From contig JAHZKF010000100.1 in assembly GCA_022600575.1 (NCBI GenBank), forward strand, positions 19,421-83,420: a stretch of 64,000 nucleotides of DNA, in the 5' to 3' direction. Below the pieces are notes generated by a model. It had not been told where the DNA came from, ran no database searches, and saw only the letters and a list, made by a program, of their open reading frames with translations. This DNA comes from Gammaproteobacteria bacterium (GTDB lineage Bacteria; Pseudomonadota; Gammaproteobacteria; Legionellales; Legionellaceae). Position numbers and translations under genes: made by a program. How positions within the stretch are numbered: the first letter of the stretch is position 1; each line of letters opens with the position of its first letter. This document shows, in pieces, positions 9,312 through 18,061 of the stretch.

Positions 9312-10470
9312 GTAAGGTAGCAAAACAAAGCGCAATAAATAAAAAGAAAAAGTAGCCTGTTCCTGAATAAAGTAATAATGAATCTGTCAGGCTACCTATT
9401 ATAAAGGGTAATAAACTAGCAAATGCCATTGCCCGCACTTCAATAAGTTGGTAGCTCTCCCACAGTAAACTTCCTAAAAAAACAACAAATAAAAATAAAC
9501 CCAACACACCATAGTCTGCAGCAATAAGCCAATATTGACTGTGTGGTTCCCAAACCGTTAATTGCTTCCAATCAGAAACCGGCGTATCACGCTCAAATAA
9601 ATAACTAAAACCACCCGTACCATTACCAACCCATGAGTGATATTTAAATAAATCATAAGCATAAGCATGGAACTGTAATCGTAATCCAAGGGAGGTGTTT
9701 TTATGATTCTGATGGTATGAAGTCCAGTCCTCCTCAACTTGATGCACCAAAAACTGCATGGTCGGATTCACTTGATAGCTCACAAAAAAACAGAGTAAAA
9801 ATCCACTGCCCCAAAGCATTGCTTTCTTCCACGAAAAACACTGAAAAAACCAAATCAGCATCACAACTGTATATGCCACATAAGCCATACGGCCAGTACA
9901 AATAAACAGGACAGTATAACTTAATAAAAGCGTAAACAATCCATAAAGTGCTCGCTGTAAACCTTTTGTTTTTAAAGCAAAGAATGCTGTCAAATAAGCA
10001 GCAAAGGCAAGCATGTAACCTGTCATAATATGATTACGAAATAATTTTCCCGGATCTATGCCACCATAATGGATAAAACCCATTGCCTTGATGATTAACA
10101 AAACACTCGTAATCAACATAGCAAATAAAAACGCATGGGCGCCCGCGTTTCGAGCACGCTTATCCCGAAAACCAACCACAAAAAAGGGTAAATACAATAA
10201 TTTCGTATATTTCTCAAGCACAGCCCATTTTGCATGCCATGTCGCAGGACTCCAAAAGCAGCCAAGCAAAGTCAAAACAAATAAAGCCAAGGCCGAAAGC
10301 ACCCAGGGGCATTTTAGAAGATGATGCAAATCAGCACGACAACCTGGATCTAACACTAAAAAAAACAGAGCTAAAGCAACAAATACGCTTCTCGCCGTTG
10401 AACTAATCGGTAAAGCAAACAAAGACAATACAAGAAAAATAGAACCCCAGGAGGCAAACTTCGCCATCAT
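9217..10470 (-). CDS. O-antigen ligase-like membrane protein (WaaL family)
   Basis: 417 residues with about 11 hydrophobic helices and a large periplasmic loop (about 225-310) containing [11 protein letters not shown] and [19 protein letters not shown]. The H-S-x-Y/W-L block before a C-terminal helix is the O-antigen ligase/polymerase (Wzy_C) signature. It likely joins O-chain to lipid A-core at the periplasmic face. Its start overlaps the stop of the upstream glycosyltransferase by 4 bases (translational coupling). The C-terminal 30 residues are hydrophilic and are encoded antisense to the end of hmgA. Confidence 0.85.
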   Translation of the reverse strand: MMAKFASWGSIFLVLSLFALPISSTARSVFVALALFFLVLDPGCRADLHHLLKCPWVLSALALFVLTLLGCFWSPATWHAKWAVLEKYTKLLYLPFFVVGFRDKRARNAGAHAFLFAMLITSVLLIIKAMGFIHYGGIDPGKLFRNHIMTGYMLAFAAYLTAFFALKTKGLQRALYGLFTLLLSYTVLFICTGRMAYVAYTVVMLIWFFQCFSWKKAMLWGSGFLLCFFVSYQVNPTMQFLVHQVEEDWTSYHQNHKNTSLGLRLQFHAYAYDLFKYHSWVGNGTGGFSYLFERDTPVSDWKQLTVWEPHSQYWLIAADYGVLGLFLFVVFLGSLLWESYQLIEVRAMAFASLLPFIIGSLTDSLLLYSGTGYFFFLFIALCFATLPKSSSKTYNQVDVEGEQAHLLSQAKAGEIQT

Positions 10471-11237
10471 TTATGTACTCCATCCACATCAAGCACAACT
10501 TTATCTTGATAAATTTGTTTAATGCCCCGAAAAAAACTACCTTGCGCATTTAAAATTGCAAGCATGAGCCCTGCCTTACCATCTAAAAATCCTCGTTGAA
10601 ACACATAACAACGCAAAAACATCCAAAGGGCTCCTGAAAAACTTCGTGTAAAACCTGAGTGACGTTTTTCATCTAAACGAATTTTAGCAGAATAAGAGGA
10701 GTATTTATCCATTTTTTGAATGGCATGACTAATATCCAAAAACGAATCATGAAAAAGTGGCGCTTTAAGTTGTTGAATGCGTGTATTTTTAGGCAGTACA
10801 ATTTTTTCATGCACCACATCATCACTGAATTTTGCCCCTTCACGCTTAAAAAAACGTGCGTGACGTGTTGGGCTAGATGAAAACCGAAGCGGTTTATCAT
10901 AAAAACATAACCGTATCGGTACACGACAAGCGTCGACTTTATCTTCTTTCATAACCTGTAATAATTTTATTTTGAGCGCTTCATCAACCCATTCATCCGC
11001 GTCTAAATGAAGCACCCATTTCCCTGTTGCGTAGGACAAAGCGCGTTGTTTTTGAATACCATACCCTTGCCAATCTGTATTTATAAAAACATTTTGAGTA
11101 TACGTTTTAGCAATCTCAACCGTATTATCAGTGCTCCCTGAGTCAAGCACAATTATTTCATCTGCCCACTTAACCGAATCTAAACAACGTATGATTCGAC
11201 GAGCTTCATTTTTTGTAATAATAATAACACTGAGCAT
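10467..11237 (-). CDS. Family 2 glycosyltransferase, LPS core type (WaaE/KdtX-like)
   Basis: 256 residues. GT2 features: MLSVIIITKNEARRI at the N-terminus, DEIIVLDSGSTDNT (about 26-39) binding the nucleotide-sugar, WQGYGIQKQRAL and the metal-binding LDADEW at about 77-82. This is the WaaE/KdtX-like subgroup that adds hexose to the LPS core. Overlap with the ligase gene supports a role in LPS assembly at the inner membrane. Acceptor and donor sugars cannot be deduced. Confidence 0.88.
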   Translation of the reverse strand: MLSVIIITKNEARRIIRCLDSVKWADEIIVLDSGSTDNTVEIAKTYTQNVFINTDWQGYGIQKQRALSYATGKWVLHLDADEWVDEALKIKLLQVMKEDKVDACRVPIRLCFYDKPLRFSSSPTRHARFFKREGAKFSDDVVHEKIVLPKNTRIQQLKAPLFHDSFLDISHAIQKMDKYSSYSAKIRLDEKRHSGFTRSFSGALWMFLRCYVFQRGFLDGKAGLMLAILNAQGSFFRGIKQIYQDKVVLDVDGVHK

Positions 11238-11340
11238 AAATTTGTTAACACATCAATCGGTTGGTTATTCTAAGCAAAATTAGATTAAGCTGATAAAAGA
11301 TAAATATAACATTTTTAGTAATCATAGGGAAAAAAAACAT

Positions 11341-11375
11341 AAAAAAATCCCGTGTTTAAAACACGGGATTAAAAA
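11341..11375 (-). terminator. clpA terminator
   Basis: A near-perfect stem ATCCCGTGTTT/AAAACACGGGAT is followed on the minus strand by seven T residues, about 25 bases after the clpA stop. Strong Rho-independent terminator. Confidence 0.9.
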
Positions 11376-11397
11376 TATTCAAACGTCAATTAAAGCT

Positions 11398-13665
11398 TTA
11401 ACACACCCCTTCTCGATAGTCAGAAGTATCAAAATTTAATTTATCATCTTTGAGTGTCAACAGAGCATGTCCACCCTTTGAAAGCTTTCCAAATAAGAGC
11501 TCCTCGGCAAGCGGTTGTTTCACCTCATCTTGAATCAAGCGCGCCATAGGACGTGCTCCCATGCTTTTATCGTAACCATTCTCAATGAGCCAGGTACGCG
11601 CGGCTTTATCAACCTTTAACGAGACGCCCTTTTGACTCAATTGCTCTTCGAGTTCCATAATAAATTTATCAACAATTAAACCAATGGTATGTGTATCTAG
11701 CGTTGAGAAGTTAATAACGGCATCTAGACGATTTCTAAACTCTGGCGTAAATTGCCGCTTCAACACTTCTGTACCATCTAAATTATTATCTTGCTCTGAG
11801 AAGCCAATTGAATTACGACTCATTTCTTGAGCACCCACATTACTTGTCATCACTAAAATCACATGTCTAAAATCAACAGACCGCCCATTTGTATCGGTCA
11901 GTGTACCGTGATCCATAATCTGTAACAGTAGATTAAATACATCTGGATGCGCTTTTTCAATTTCATCTAAAAGTAATACTGCATGTGGATGTTTATTTAC
12001 TTCTTCTGTTAATAATCCACCTTGGTCATAGCCAACATATCCTGGAGGTGCACCAATGAGTCGTGACACCGTATGTTTCTCCATGTACTCAGACATGTCA
12101 AAGCGTAACAAATCAACCCCTAAAACATTCGCTAATTGCCGTGTTACCTCTGTTTTACCGACCCCTGTTGGACCCGTAAACAAGAAGCTTCCAACCGGTT
12201 TCGTTTCTTCTCTAAGACCTGATCTTGCTAGGCAGACAGCTGATGATAGTGCCGTAATTGCTTCATCTTGCCCGTAAACCAGAAGTTTTAAATCACGCTC
12301 TAAGTGTCTTAAAACATCTTTATCGCGTGTGGAAATTTTTGTAACTGGGATGCGTGCAATTTTAGCAACCACTTCTTCAACTTCTGTGACACTAATAATT
12401 TTTTTACGTTTTGATGCTGTTAATAAATTCTGATAAGCACCTGCTTCATCAACTACATCAATTGCTTTGTCTGGCAAGAAACGCTCATGAATATGTTTTG
12501 ATGATAACTCTGCTGCGGCACGCAGAGAAGGAACAGAGAACTTAACGCCATGATGCTCTTCAAGACGTCCTTTTAACCCTTTTAAAATATCAAAAGTTTC
12601 CTCAATGGTTGGTTCAACCACATCAATTTTTTGGAACCGTCTTGCAAGTGCGCGGTCTTTCTCAAAAATACCTCGATATTCTTGGTACGTAGTAGACCCC
12701 ATACATTTAAGTTCACCATTAGCCAGTAACGGTTTAATTAAATTAGAAGCGTCCATGACCCCACCTGACGCGGCTCCCGCACCAATAATCGTGTGAATTT
12801 CATCAATAAACAAAATACCACCATCTTGTTCACTGAGTTGTTTTAAGACTGATTTTAAACGTTTTTCAAAATCACCTCGATATTTTGTCCCTGCAAGTAA
12901 TGCGCCTAAATCTAGAGCATACACCACACAGTGCTGAATCGCTTCTGGCACTTCTTCATCGACAATCCGTCGTGCAAGGCCTTCTGCAATCGCCGTTTTC
13001 CCAACACCTGCTTCACCCACCAATAAAGGGTTATTTTTACGTCGACGACAGAGCACTTGAATACTACGCTGCAACTCTTCATTCCGCCCAATCAGTGGAT
13101 CAATTTTACCGGCTTTGGCGCGTTTGTTTAGATTTAAACAATAACTTTCTAGAGGGGACTCTTGAACTTCTCCCCCCATCATTTCTTCATCAAACGCAGG
13201 ATTCATGTTTTCATGGAAGCTCTGACGCTGCTGCTTTGATATACCATGAGAAATGTAATTAATCACATCTAAACGTGTGATATTTTCTCGCCTTAAAAAG
13301 TAAACGGCTTGGCTTTCTTGTTCACTAAAAATGGCCGCTAATACATTAGCGCCACTGACTTCTGTTTTACCGGCAGATTGCACATGAAACACCGCTCGCT
13401 GCAACACCCGTTGAAATCCAAGGGTTGGTTGCGTTTCACGCTCTAGCTCCCCTTCAGGAATTTTAGGTGTTGTTTCATCGATGAATTCGATTAAATCACG
13501 TCTTAATGTTTCAATATCAGTATCACAAGCTTGCAGCACATTACCTGCAGCTGGGTTGTCTAACAATGAAAGAAGCAGATGTTCAACTGTCATAAACTCA
13601 TGTCGTTTTTCTCGAGCCTCTTTAAAGGCAAGATTTAACGTGAACTCAAGCTCTTTATTTAACAT
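11398..13665 (-). CDS. clpA: ClpA, ATPase subunit of ClpAP protease
   Basis: 755 residues, normal length. Clp N-domain repeats cover about residues 1-145. D1 AAA+ module carries Walker [15 protein letters not shown] (about 220) and Walker [13 protein letters not shown]2 carries [15 protein letters not shown] (about 495) and [16 protein letters not shown]. The IGF loop (SIGFSEQ, D2) contacts ClpP. The lack of a coiled-coil middle domain separates it from ClpB. It unfolds substrates for ClpP and takes N-end-rule substrates from ClpS, whose gene lies 31 bases upstream. Confidence 0.97.
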   Translation of the reverse strand: MLNKELEFTLNLAFKEAREKRHEFMTVEHLLLSLLDNPAAGNVLQACDTDIETLRRDLIEFIDETTPKIPEGELERETQPTLGFQRVLQRAVFHVQSAGKTEVSGANVLAAIFSEQESQAVYFLRRENITRLDVINYISHGISKQQRQSFHENMNPAFDEEMMGGEVQESPLESYCLNLNKRAKAGKIDPLIGRNEELQRSIQVLCRRRKNNPLLVGEAGVGKTAIAEGLARRIVDEEVPEAIQHCVVYALDLGALLAGTKYRGDFEKRLKSVLKQLSEQDGGILFIDEIHTIIGAGAASGGVMDASNLIKPLLANGELKCMGSTTYQEYRGIFEKDRALARRFQKIDVVEPTIEETFDILKGLKGRLEEHHGVKFSVPSLRAAAELSSKHIHERFLPDKAIDVVDEAGAYQNLLTASKRKKIISVTEVEEVVAKIARIPVTKISTRDKDVLRHLERDLKLLVYGQDEAITALSSAVCLARSGLREETKPVGSFLFTGPTGVGKTEVTRQLANVLGVDLLRFDMSEYMEKHTVSRLIGAPPGYVGYDQGGLLTEEVNKHPHAVLLLDEIEKAHPDVFNLLLQIMDHGTLTDTNGRSVDFRHVILVMTSNVGAQEMSRNSIGFSEQDNNLDGTEVLKRQFTPEFRNRLDAVINFSTLDTHTIGLIVDKFIMELEEQLSQKGVSLKVDKAARTWLIENGYDKSMGARPMARLIQDEVKQPLAEELLFGKLSKGGHALLTLKDDKLNFDTSDYREGVC

Positions 13666-13696
13666 AATCTTTGCTCCTATCTGGCTTAAGCCAAGT

Positions 13697-14026
13697 TCAA
13701 ACAGCCTCCATCAAACACAACAATGGATACTCATTTAACTTGGCATACTCATTAACCAACCCCACAATGGTTTCGGCTACATCATGAGTAAACACACCGC
13801 AAACTGCGCGACCTTCTACATGTACTTGCATCATTACGCGTGTCGCTACATCTTCTGTTAAATGGAAAAAACGCTGTACAACCTCAACTACAAATTCCAT
13901 TGGCGTATAATCATCGTTATACAAAACCACTTGGTACTGCTTTGGTGTTTGTACTGCCAGTTCAACTGATGCCTCAGTAACCATTTCCCCTTCAGTTTCT
14001 GTTGGCACCTGTCTTGGCATAAACAA
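13697..14026 (-). CDS. clpS: ClpS, N-end-rule adaptor of ClpAP
   Basis: 109 residues. The core YQVVLYNDDYTPMEFVVEVV (about 36-55) and HVEGRAVCGVFTHDVAETIV form the pocket that binds destabilising N-terminal residues and the ClpA N-domain surface. A flexible, acidic N-terminal tail of about 30 residues precedes the core. Start could be M1 or the MPRQ two residues later. Coupled with clpA. Upstream, the TALE-like pair separates it from icd. Confidence 0.96.
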   Translation of the reverse strand: MFMPRQVPTETEGEMVTEASVELAVQTPKQYQVVLYNDDYTPMEFVVEVVQRFFHLTEDVATRVMMQVHVEGRAVCGVFTHDVAETIVGLVNEYAKLNEYPLLCLMEAV

Positions 14027-14125
14027 ACTCCTGTTACTTTTTTTATAGTCTTTGAAAACAGATTTAGCCAGTAAATCAGTAAGAGAATTTCCGATTAAAT
14101 GTGTAAGGAAAAAGAAAAAAGAAAA

Positions 14126-14156
14126 AAAGCCAAGGAAAATTGGGTCTCCTTAGCCT
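14126..14156 (-). terminator. Probable terminator after TALE-like gene 1
   Basis: On the minus strand GGCTAAGGA and TCCTTGGC pair with one mismatch/bulge and are followed by a T-rich tract (about 14105-14127). It lies about 115 bases after the stop at 14271 and before clpS, separating the two transcripts. Confidence 0.65.
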
Positions 14157-14270
14157 TTAACAACGTACACCATACAAAAACTATTTCATATTAAATAGGT
14201 AAACATGCTATAAAAAAATAACTTTAACAGTGTTATTATTTCCTAATCTATATAATTTAAAGTGAATGAC

Positions 14271-15602
14271 CTAGCCACCCATTCTTACATTGCGCTCTCT
14301 CGGCTGTTGCGTTCTATCAGTACAAACACCTTCTTCACCTGGCATACTGGGACTCGAAAAAATACTATAGTCAAGTACGGCACCACGTGCTGCATCAGCT
14401 TCCTTCGCTGCATCAGCTTCATCAAGGAGGGTGACTAATGTAGGAATGAGATCATCTTCTCCATCACCCCACACAGCCTCTTCATGATTGGAAGGAGCAA
14501 TTGGGTTCATTTGACGAGGTAAGCTCGCCTCTATATTCGGCGTACCATCTAAAGGACTACTGGTGGCTTCAGATAAATCACCAAAAATAGCAATATCATC
14601 TAAAAAATCGTCACCTCCAAAAGCGTCATAAAAGCTTCTTTTTTGATTTAACTTCCCGCCCCCCCCCGCTGCAGAAACTATTTTTAAAATAGATTCACGT
14701 GAGTGTCCAGAAGAAAAAAGCATTTTACTGTGCTCAAGCACAGCCTCAAGATTCTTGGAACCTCCGCTATGCGAGACCATACGAACGAGGTCTTCTGAAT
14801 TAAATTCAAGCGCCATTAAAGCAGCCTGATATCTCGCAACAGCCTCAAGATTCTTGCTTCCCCCATTATGCGAGACCATACGAACGATTTGTTCTGAATT
14901 AAACCCAAGCGTCATTAAAGCAGCCTGATATCTCGCAACAACCTCAAGGTTCTTACTTCCCCCACCATGCGAGACCATACGAACGATTTCTTCTGAACTA
15001 AATCCAAGCGTCATTAAAGCAGCCTGATGTGTCACAACAGCCTCAAGGTTCTTACCCCCCCCACCATGCGAAACCATGCGAATCACTTGCTCTGAATTAA
15101 GCCCAAGCTCCATTAAAGCAGCCTGATATCTCGCAACAGCCTCAAGATTTTTGCTTCCCCCAATATGTGAGACAATACGAATCACTTGCTCTGAATTAAG
15201 CCCAAGCTCCATTAAAGCAGCCTGATGCGTCACAACAGCCTCAAGATTCTTGGAACCGCCAATATGTGAGACCATGCGAACGAGGTCTTCTGAATTAAAT
15301 CCAAGCGTCATTAAAGCAGTATGATATCTCGCAACAGTCTCAAGATTCTTGGACCCCCCAATATGTGATGCAATACGAATAATTTGAGCACGTGTTAAGT
15401 GATGAGGCGCATCCATTAAAACAGGGTAACAAGCAAGAACTGTACGAACTGTATTAAAAGACGATTTTCGAATAATCAGTTTTTCAGCTTCTAACGCTGA
15501 AAAGCCTGCTTCTTGTAATGATGATTTTTCATCATTAAAACGCGTCTCTGATATACCATACTTGCTTAAGCGTGCTGTCAAATCTGAATGCATTTCTATC
15601 AC
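14271..15602 (-). CDS. TAL-effector-like repeat protein, seven repeats
   Basis: 443 residues. Residues 1-68 are a helical N-cap with one cryptic repeat (35-68). Seven 33-residue repeats follow (69-299), each with the TALE layout: E4/Q5, I9, S11, H12, variable 13, G14 G15, L19 E20, V22, R24 and L29. Position 12/13 pairs are HI, HI, HI, HG, HG, HN and HS. A degenerate eighth repeat (300-320) reads AA. Residues 321-345 (DAFGGDDFLDDIAIFGDL) and 380-396 (DGEDDLIPTLVTLLDE) are acidic with bulky hydrophobics, like activation domains. In known TALEs the repeats read DNA one base each via residue 13. Start is GTG 15602 or ATG 15593; neither has a strong Shine-Dalgarno. Function inferred. Confidence 0.85.
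   Translation of the reverse strand: MIEMHSDLTARLSKYGISETRFNDEKSSLQEAGFSALEAEKLIIRKSSFNTVRTVLACYPVLMDAPHHLTRAQIIRIASHIGGSKNLETVARYHTALMTLGFNSEDLVRMVSHIGGSKNLEAVVTHQAALMELGLNSEQVIRIVSHIGGSKNLEAVARYQAALMELGLNSEQVIRMVSHGGGGKNLEAVVTHQAALMTLGFSSEEIVRMVSHGGGSKNLEVVARYQAALMTLGFNSEQIVRMVSHNGGSKNLEAVARYQAALMALEFNSEDLVRMVSHSGGSKNLEAVLEHSKMLFSSGHSRESILKIVSAAGGGGKLNQKRSFYDAFGGDDFLDDIAIFGDLSEATSSPLDGTPNIEASLPRQMNPIAPSNHEEAVWGDGEDDLIPTLVTLLDEADAAKEADAARGAVLDYSIFSSPSMPGEEGVCTDRTQQPRERNVRMGG
14706..15398 (-). repeat. Seven tandem 99-bp TALE-like repeat units
   Basis: Seven in-frame 99-base units encoding residues 69-299 of the protein at 14271-15602. Unit boundaries fall every 99 bases from 15398 downward. 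Units 2 and 4 share the variant VVTHQAALM second helix while others carry ARYQAALM, which suggests shuffling or duplication of modules. The seventh unit ends in the different LEHSKMLFSSG, which is the conserved exit module also seen in the second gene. Confidence 0.9.
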
Positions 15603-15629
15603 TCAAAAAAAAATAAGAGTGACATTATA
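15593..15629 (-). promoter_or_regulatory. TATAAT box and inverted repeat upstream of TALE-like gene 1
   Basis: TATAAT on the minus strand (15624-15629) is followed by the inverted repeat TCACTC/GAGTGA (arms 15599-15604 and 15617-15622, 12-base A/T spacer). The GTG start codon is inside the promoter-distal arm. The same arrangement is present upstream of the second gene. It could be an operator or a 5'-leader hairpin. No good -35 hexamer is seen. Confidence 0.5.
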
Positions 15630-15693
15630 AAACAATTATGATTCAAATAGAATCTTTTTGTTTTTATTTAATTCATTTGTGAGGTTTTATCTC

Positions 15694-16626
15694 TCATCCG
15701 CCTGGTGCACTGTTGTTATATCTCGATGCTTGCACGCCATAAGCACAAGAACCTTCCTCAGCAGGCATAATGGGACTCGAAAAAATACTATGTTTAAATA
15801 CGGCATATGCTACATCAGCTTCCTTCGCTGAATGCACTTCATCAAGGAGGGTGACTAATGTAGGAATAAGATCATCTTCCCCATCACTCCACACAGCCTC
15901 TTCATGATTGGAAGGAGGAACTGGGTTCATTTGACGAGGTAAGCTCGCCTCTATATTCGGCGTACCATCTAAAGGACTACTGGTGGCTTCAGATAAATCA
16001 CCAAAAATAGCAATATCCTCTAAAAAATCGTCACCTCCAAAAGCGTCACAAAAGCTTCGTTTTTGATTGTGTTTTTTTGAGCCCCCCGATGCAGAAACGA
16101 TTTTTAAAATAGATTCACGTGAGTGTCCAGAAGAAAGAAGCATTTTACTGTGCTCAAGCACAGCCTCAAGATTCTTGCTTCCCCCATCATGTGAGACCAT
16201 ACGAATCACTTGCTCTAAACTAAATCCAAGCGTCATTAAAGCAGCCTGATATCTCGCAACAGCCTCAAGATTCTTGCTTCCCCCATTATGCGAGGCCATA
16301 CAAATCACTTGCTCTAAACTAAATCCAAGCGTCATTAAAGCAGTCTGATATCTCGCAACAGCCTCAAGATTTTTGGAACCTCCGCTATGCGATGCGATAC
16401 AAACAATTTGAGCACGTGTTAAGTGATGAGGTGCCTCTATTAAAACAGGGGAATAAGCAATAACTGCACGAACTGTATTAAAAGACGACTCTCGGATGAT
16501 CAGTTTTTCAGCTTCTAACGCTGAAAAGCCTGCTTCTTGTAATGATGATTTTTCATCATTAAAACGCGTCTCTGATATACCATACTTGCTTAAGCGTGCT
16601 GTCAAATCTGAATGCATTTCTATCAC
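15694..16626 (-). CDS. TAL-effector-like repeat protein, three repeats
   Basis: 310 residues, a close paralogue of the next gene downstream: the first 45 residues differ at one position and the C-terminal region is nearly collinear. Only three 33-residue repeats are present (69-167), with position 12/13 pairs HS, HN and HD, then a degenerate fourth repeat (168-190, AS). KKHNQKR (185-191 area) is a small basic cluster that might serve as a nuclear signal. Acidic segments at 194-211 (DAFGGDDFLEDIAIFGDL) and 248-263 match paralogue 1. Three modules are too few for specific DNA binding by TALE standards, so it may be a contracted copy, a dimer partner or have another role. Start GTG 16626 or ATG 16617. 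Confidence 0.8.
   Translation of the reverse strand: MIEMHSDLTARLSKYGISETRFNDEKSSLQEAGFSALEAEKLIIRESSFNTVRAVIAYSPVLIEAPHHLTRAQIVCIASHSGGSKNLEAVARYQTALMTLGFSLEQVICMASHNGGSKNLEAVARYQAALMTLGFSLEQVIRMVSHDGGSKNLEAVLEHSKMLLSSGHSRESILKIVSASGGSKKHNQKRSFCDAFGGDDFLEDIAIFGDLSEATSSPLDGTPNIEASLPRQMNPVPPSNHEEAVWSDGEDDLIPTLVTLLDEVHSAKEADVAYAVFKHSIFSSPIMPAEEGSCAYGVQASRYNNSAPGG
16126..16422 (-). repeat. Three tandem 99-bp TALE-like repeat units
   Basis: Three in-frame 99-base units encoding residues 69-167 of the protein at 15694-16626. First unit begins LTRAQ, as in the seven-repeat gene, and the last ends LEHSKMLLSSG, so entry and exit modules are conserved and the interior is missing four units relative to the paralogue. 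Confidence 0.9.
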
Positions 16627-16652
16627 TCAAAAAAAATAAGAGTGACATTATA
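16617..16652 (-). promoter_or_regulatory. TATAAT box and inverted repeat upstream of TALE-like gene 2
   Basis: TATAAT at 16647-16652 (minus strand) and TCACTC/GAGTGA arms at 16623-16628 and 16640-16645 with an 11-base A/T spacer. Same layout as at 15593-15629; sequence similarity to that copy ends just upstream of the TATAAT box, so the duplicated unit includes the promoter core. Confidence 0.5.
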
Positions 16653-16753
16653 AAACATAAAAGCTTAAAAGAAAATCTTGTTGTCCTTTATTTAACCATA
16701 CATGCAGAGCAATAAATTTACCCCTGCGCATACTATACAGGGGCAAATAAAGA

Positions 16754-18010
16754 TTATGCCATATGCTGAACCATTGCAGCTGCAAATTCAGAACATTTCA
16801 ACTGTTTTGCATCAGACATTAAGCGCTCTAAATCATAAGTCACGGTTTTGGCACGAATGGCATCTTCCATACCTTTGATAATCAAATCAGCAGCCTCATG
16901 CCAACCCAAATGCCGTAACATCATTTCAGCCGATAAAATAAGCGAGCCAGGATTCACTTTATCTTGCCCTGCATATTTAGGCGCTGTTCCATGTGTTGCT
17001 TCAAACACAGCAACCTCATCACTTAAGTTTGCACCTGGTGCAATTCCAATTCCACCAACCTGTGCTGCAAGCGCATCAGAAATATAATCACCATTCAAGT
17101 TAAGTGTTGCAATCACATCATAATCTTCAGGACGCAATAGAATTTGCTGTAAAAATGCATCTGCAATCACATCTTTAATAATAATATTACGATTGGTTTT
17201 AGGGTTTTTTAAAACCATCCAAGGACCACCTTCATGAAGTTTCGCACCAAACTGCTCTTTTGCAACTTGATAGCCCCAATCTTTAAAGGCCCCTTCTGTG
17301 AACTTCATGATATTGCCTTTATGTACAAGCGTTACAGAGTCGCGATCTTGATCAATAGCATACTGAATAGCGGCTTTCACCAAACGCGTTGTTCCCGCTT
17401 GTGACACAGGTTTGACCCCAATTCCACAGTTTTCAGGAAAACGAATTTTTTGAACCTGCATGGTATTTTTCAAAAAATCAATCACTTGATTTGCTTCAGA
17501 TGTACCTGCTTGCCACTCAATACCTGCATAAATATCTTCTGAATTTTCACGAAAAATCACCATGTTAGTTTTCCATGGCTCTTTTAATGGGCTAGGTGTA
17601 CCGTCAAAATAACGAACGGGTCTTAAACACGTATATAAATCCAGCTTTTGACGAATCGCAACATTCAATGAACGAATGCCACCCCCAACAGGTGTTGTTA
17701 AAGGTCCTTTAATAGAAACCACAAACGCTTGAATAGCTTTTAAGGTTTCTTCAGGTAACCAATCATCTGAACCATAGTGCTTGGTCGCTTTCTCGCCTGC
17801 ATAAATTTCCATCCAGGCAATGCGTTTGGTATCGCCATACGCTTTTTCAACAGCTGCATCAACCACAGTGCGCATCGCAGGTGTCACATCAACCCCAATC
17901 CCATCTCCTTCAATGAAAGGAATAATCGGTTGGTTAGGCACGTTTAAAGACCAATCCGCATTCACTGTAATGGCTTCGCCTGCTTCAGGCACCTGAATTT
18001 TTTCGTACAT
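16754..18010 (-). CDS. icd: Isocitrate dehydrogenase (NADP-dependent)
   Basis: 418 residues, the size of the E. coli enzyme. Converts isocitrate to 2-oxoglutarate in the TCA cycle. Active-site features: [16 protein letters not shown], whose Ser is the AceK phosphorylation site in E. coli, [41 protein letters not shown] and [13 protein letters not shown]. Single gene, minus strand, upstream of the TALE-like pair. Confidence 0.97.
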   Translation of the reverse strand: MYEKIQVPEAGEAITVNADWSLNVPNQPIIPFIEGDGIGVDVTPAMRTVVDAAVEKAYGDTKRIAWMEIYAGEKATKHYGSDDWLPEETLKAIQAFVVSIKGPLTTPVGGGIRSLNVAIRQKLDLYTCLRPVRYFDGTPSPLKEPWKTNMVIFRENSEDIYAGIEWQAGTSEANQVIDFLKNTMQVQKIRFPENCGIGVKPVSQAGTTRLVKAAIQYAIDQDRDSVTLVHKGNIMKFTEGAFKDWGYQVAKEQFGAKLHEGGPWMVLKNPKTNRNIIIKDVIADAFLQQILLRPEDYDVIATLNLNGDYISDALAAQVGGIGIAPGANLSDEVAVFEATHGTAPKYAGQDKVNPGSLILSAEMMLRHLGWHEAADLIIKGMEDAIRAKTVTYDLERLMSDAKQLKCSEFAAAMVQHMA

Positions 18011-18061
18011 GGGTCACTCCGTTTGCTGCAATCAATTTTAAAGGCACCTATCATAGCATCG

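Noticed and set aside
12885..13262. 125-residue plus-strand ORF inside clpA
   Set aside because: Antisense shadow of a conserved gene; no ribosome binding site and no family features.
14700..15400. 99-bp tandem units considered as a CRISPR or non-coding satellite
   Set aside because: Units are 99 bases, in frame, without spacers, and conserved at the protein level with variation at one position.
14271..16626. Repeats considered as ankyrin, HEAT, TPR or PPR
   Set aside because: Spacing of 33 with an invariant S-H-x-G-G in the inter-helix loop and L-E-x-V in the second helix fits TALE repeats; ankyrin TPLH and TPR W-L-G-Y-A-F-A-P patterns are absent.
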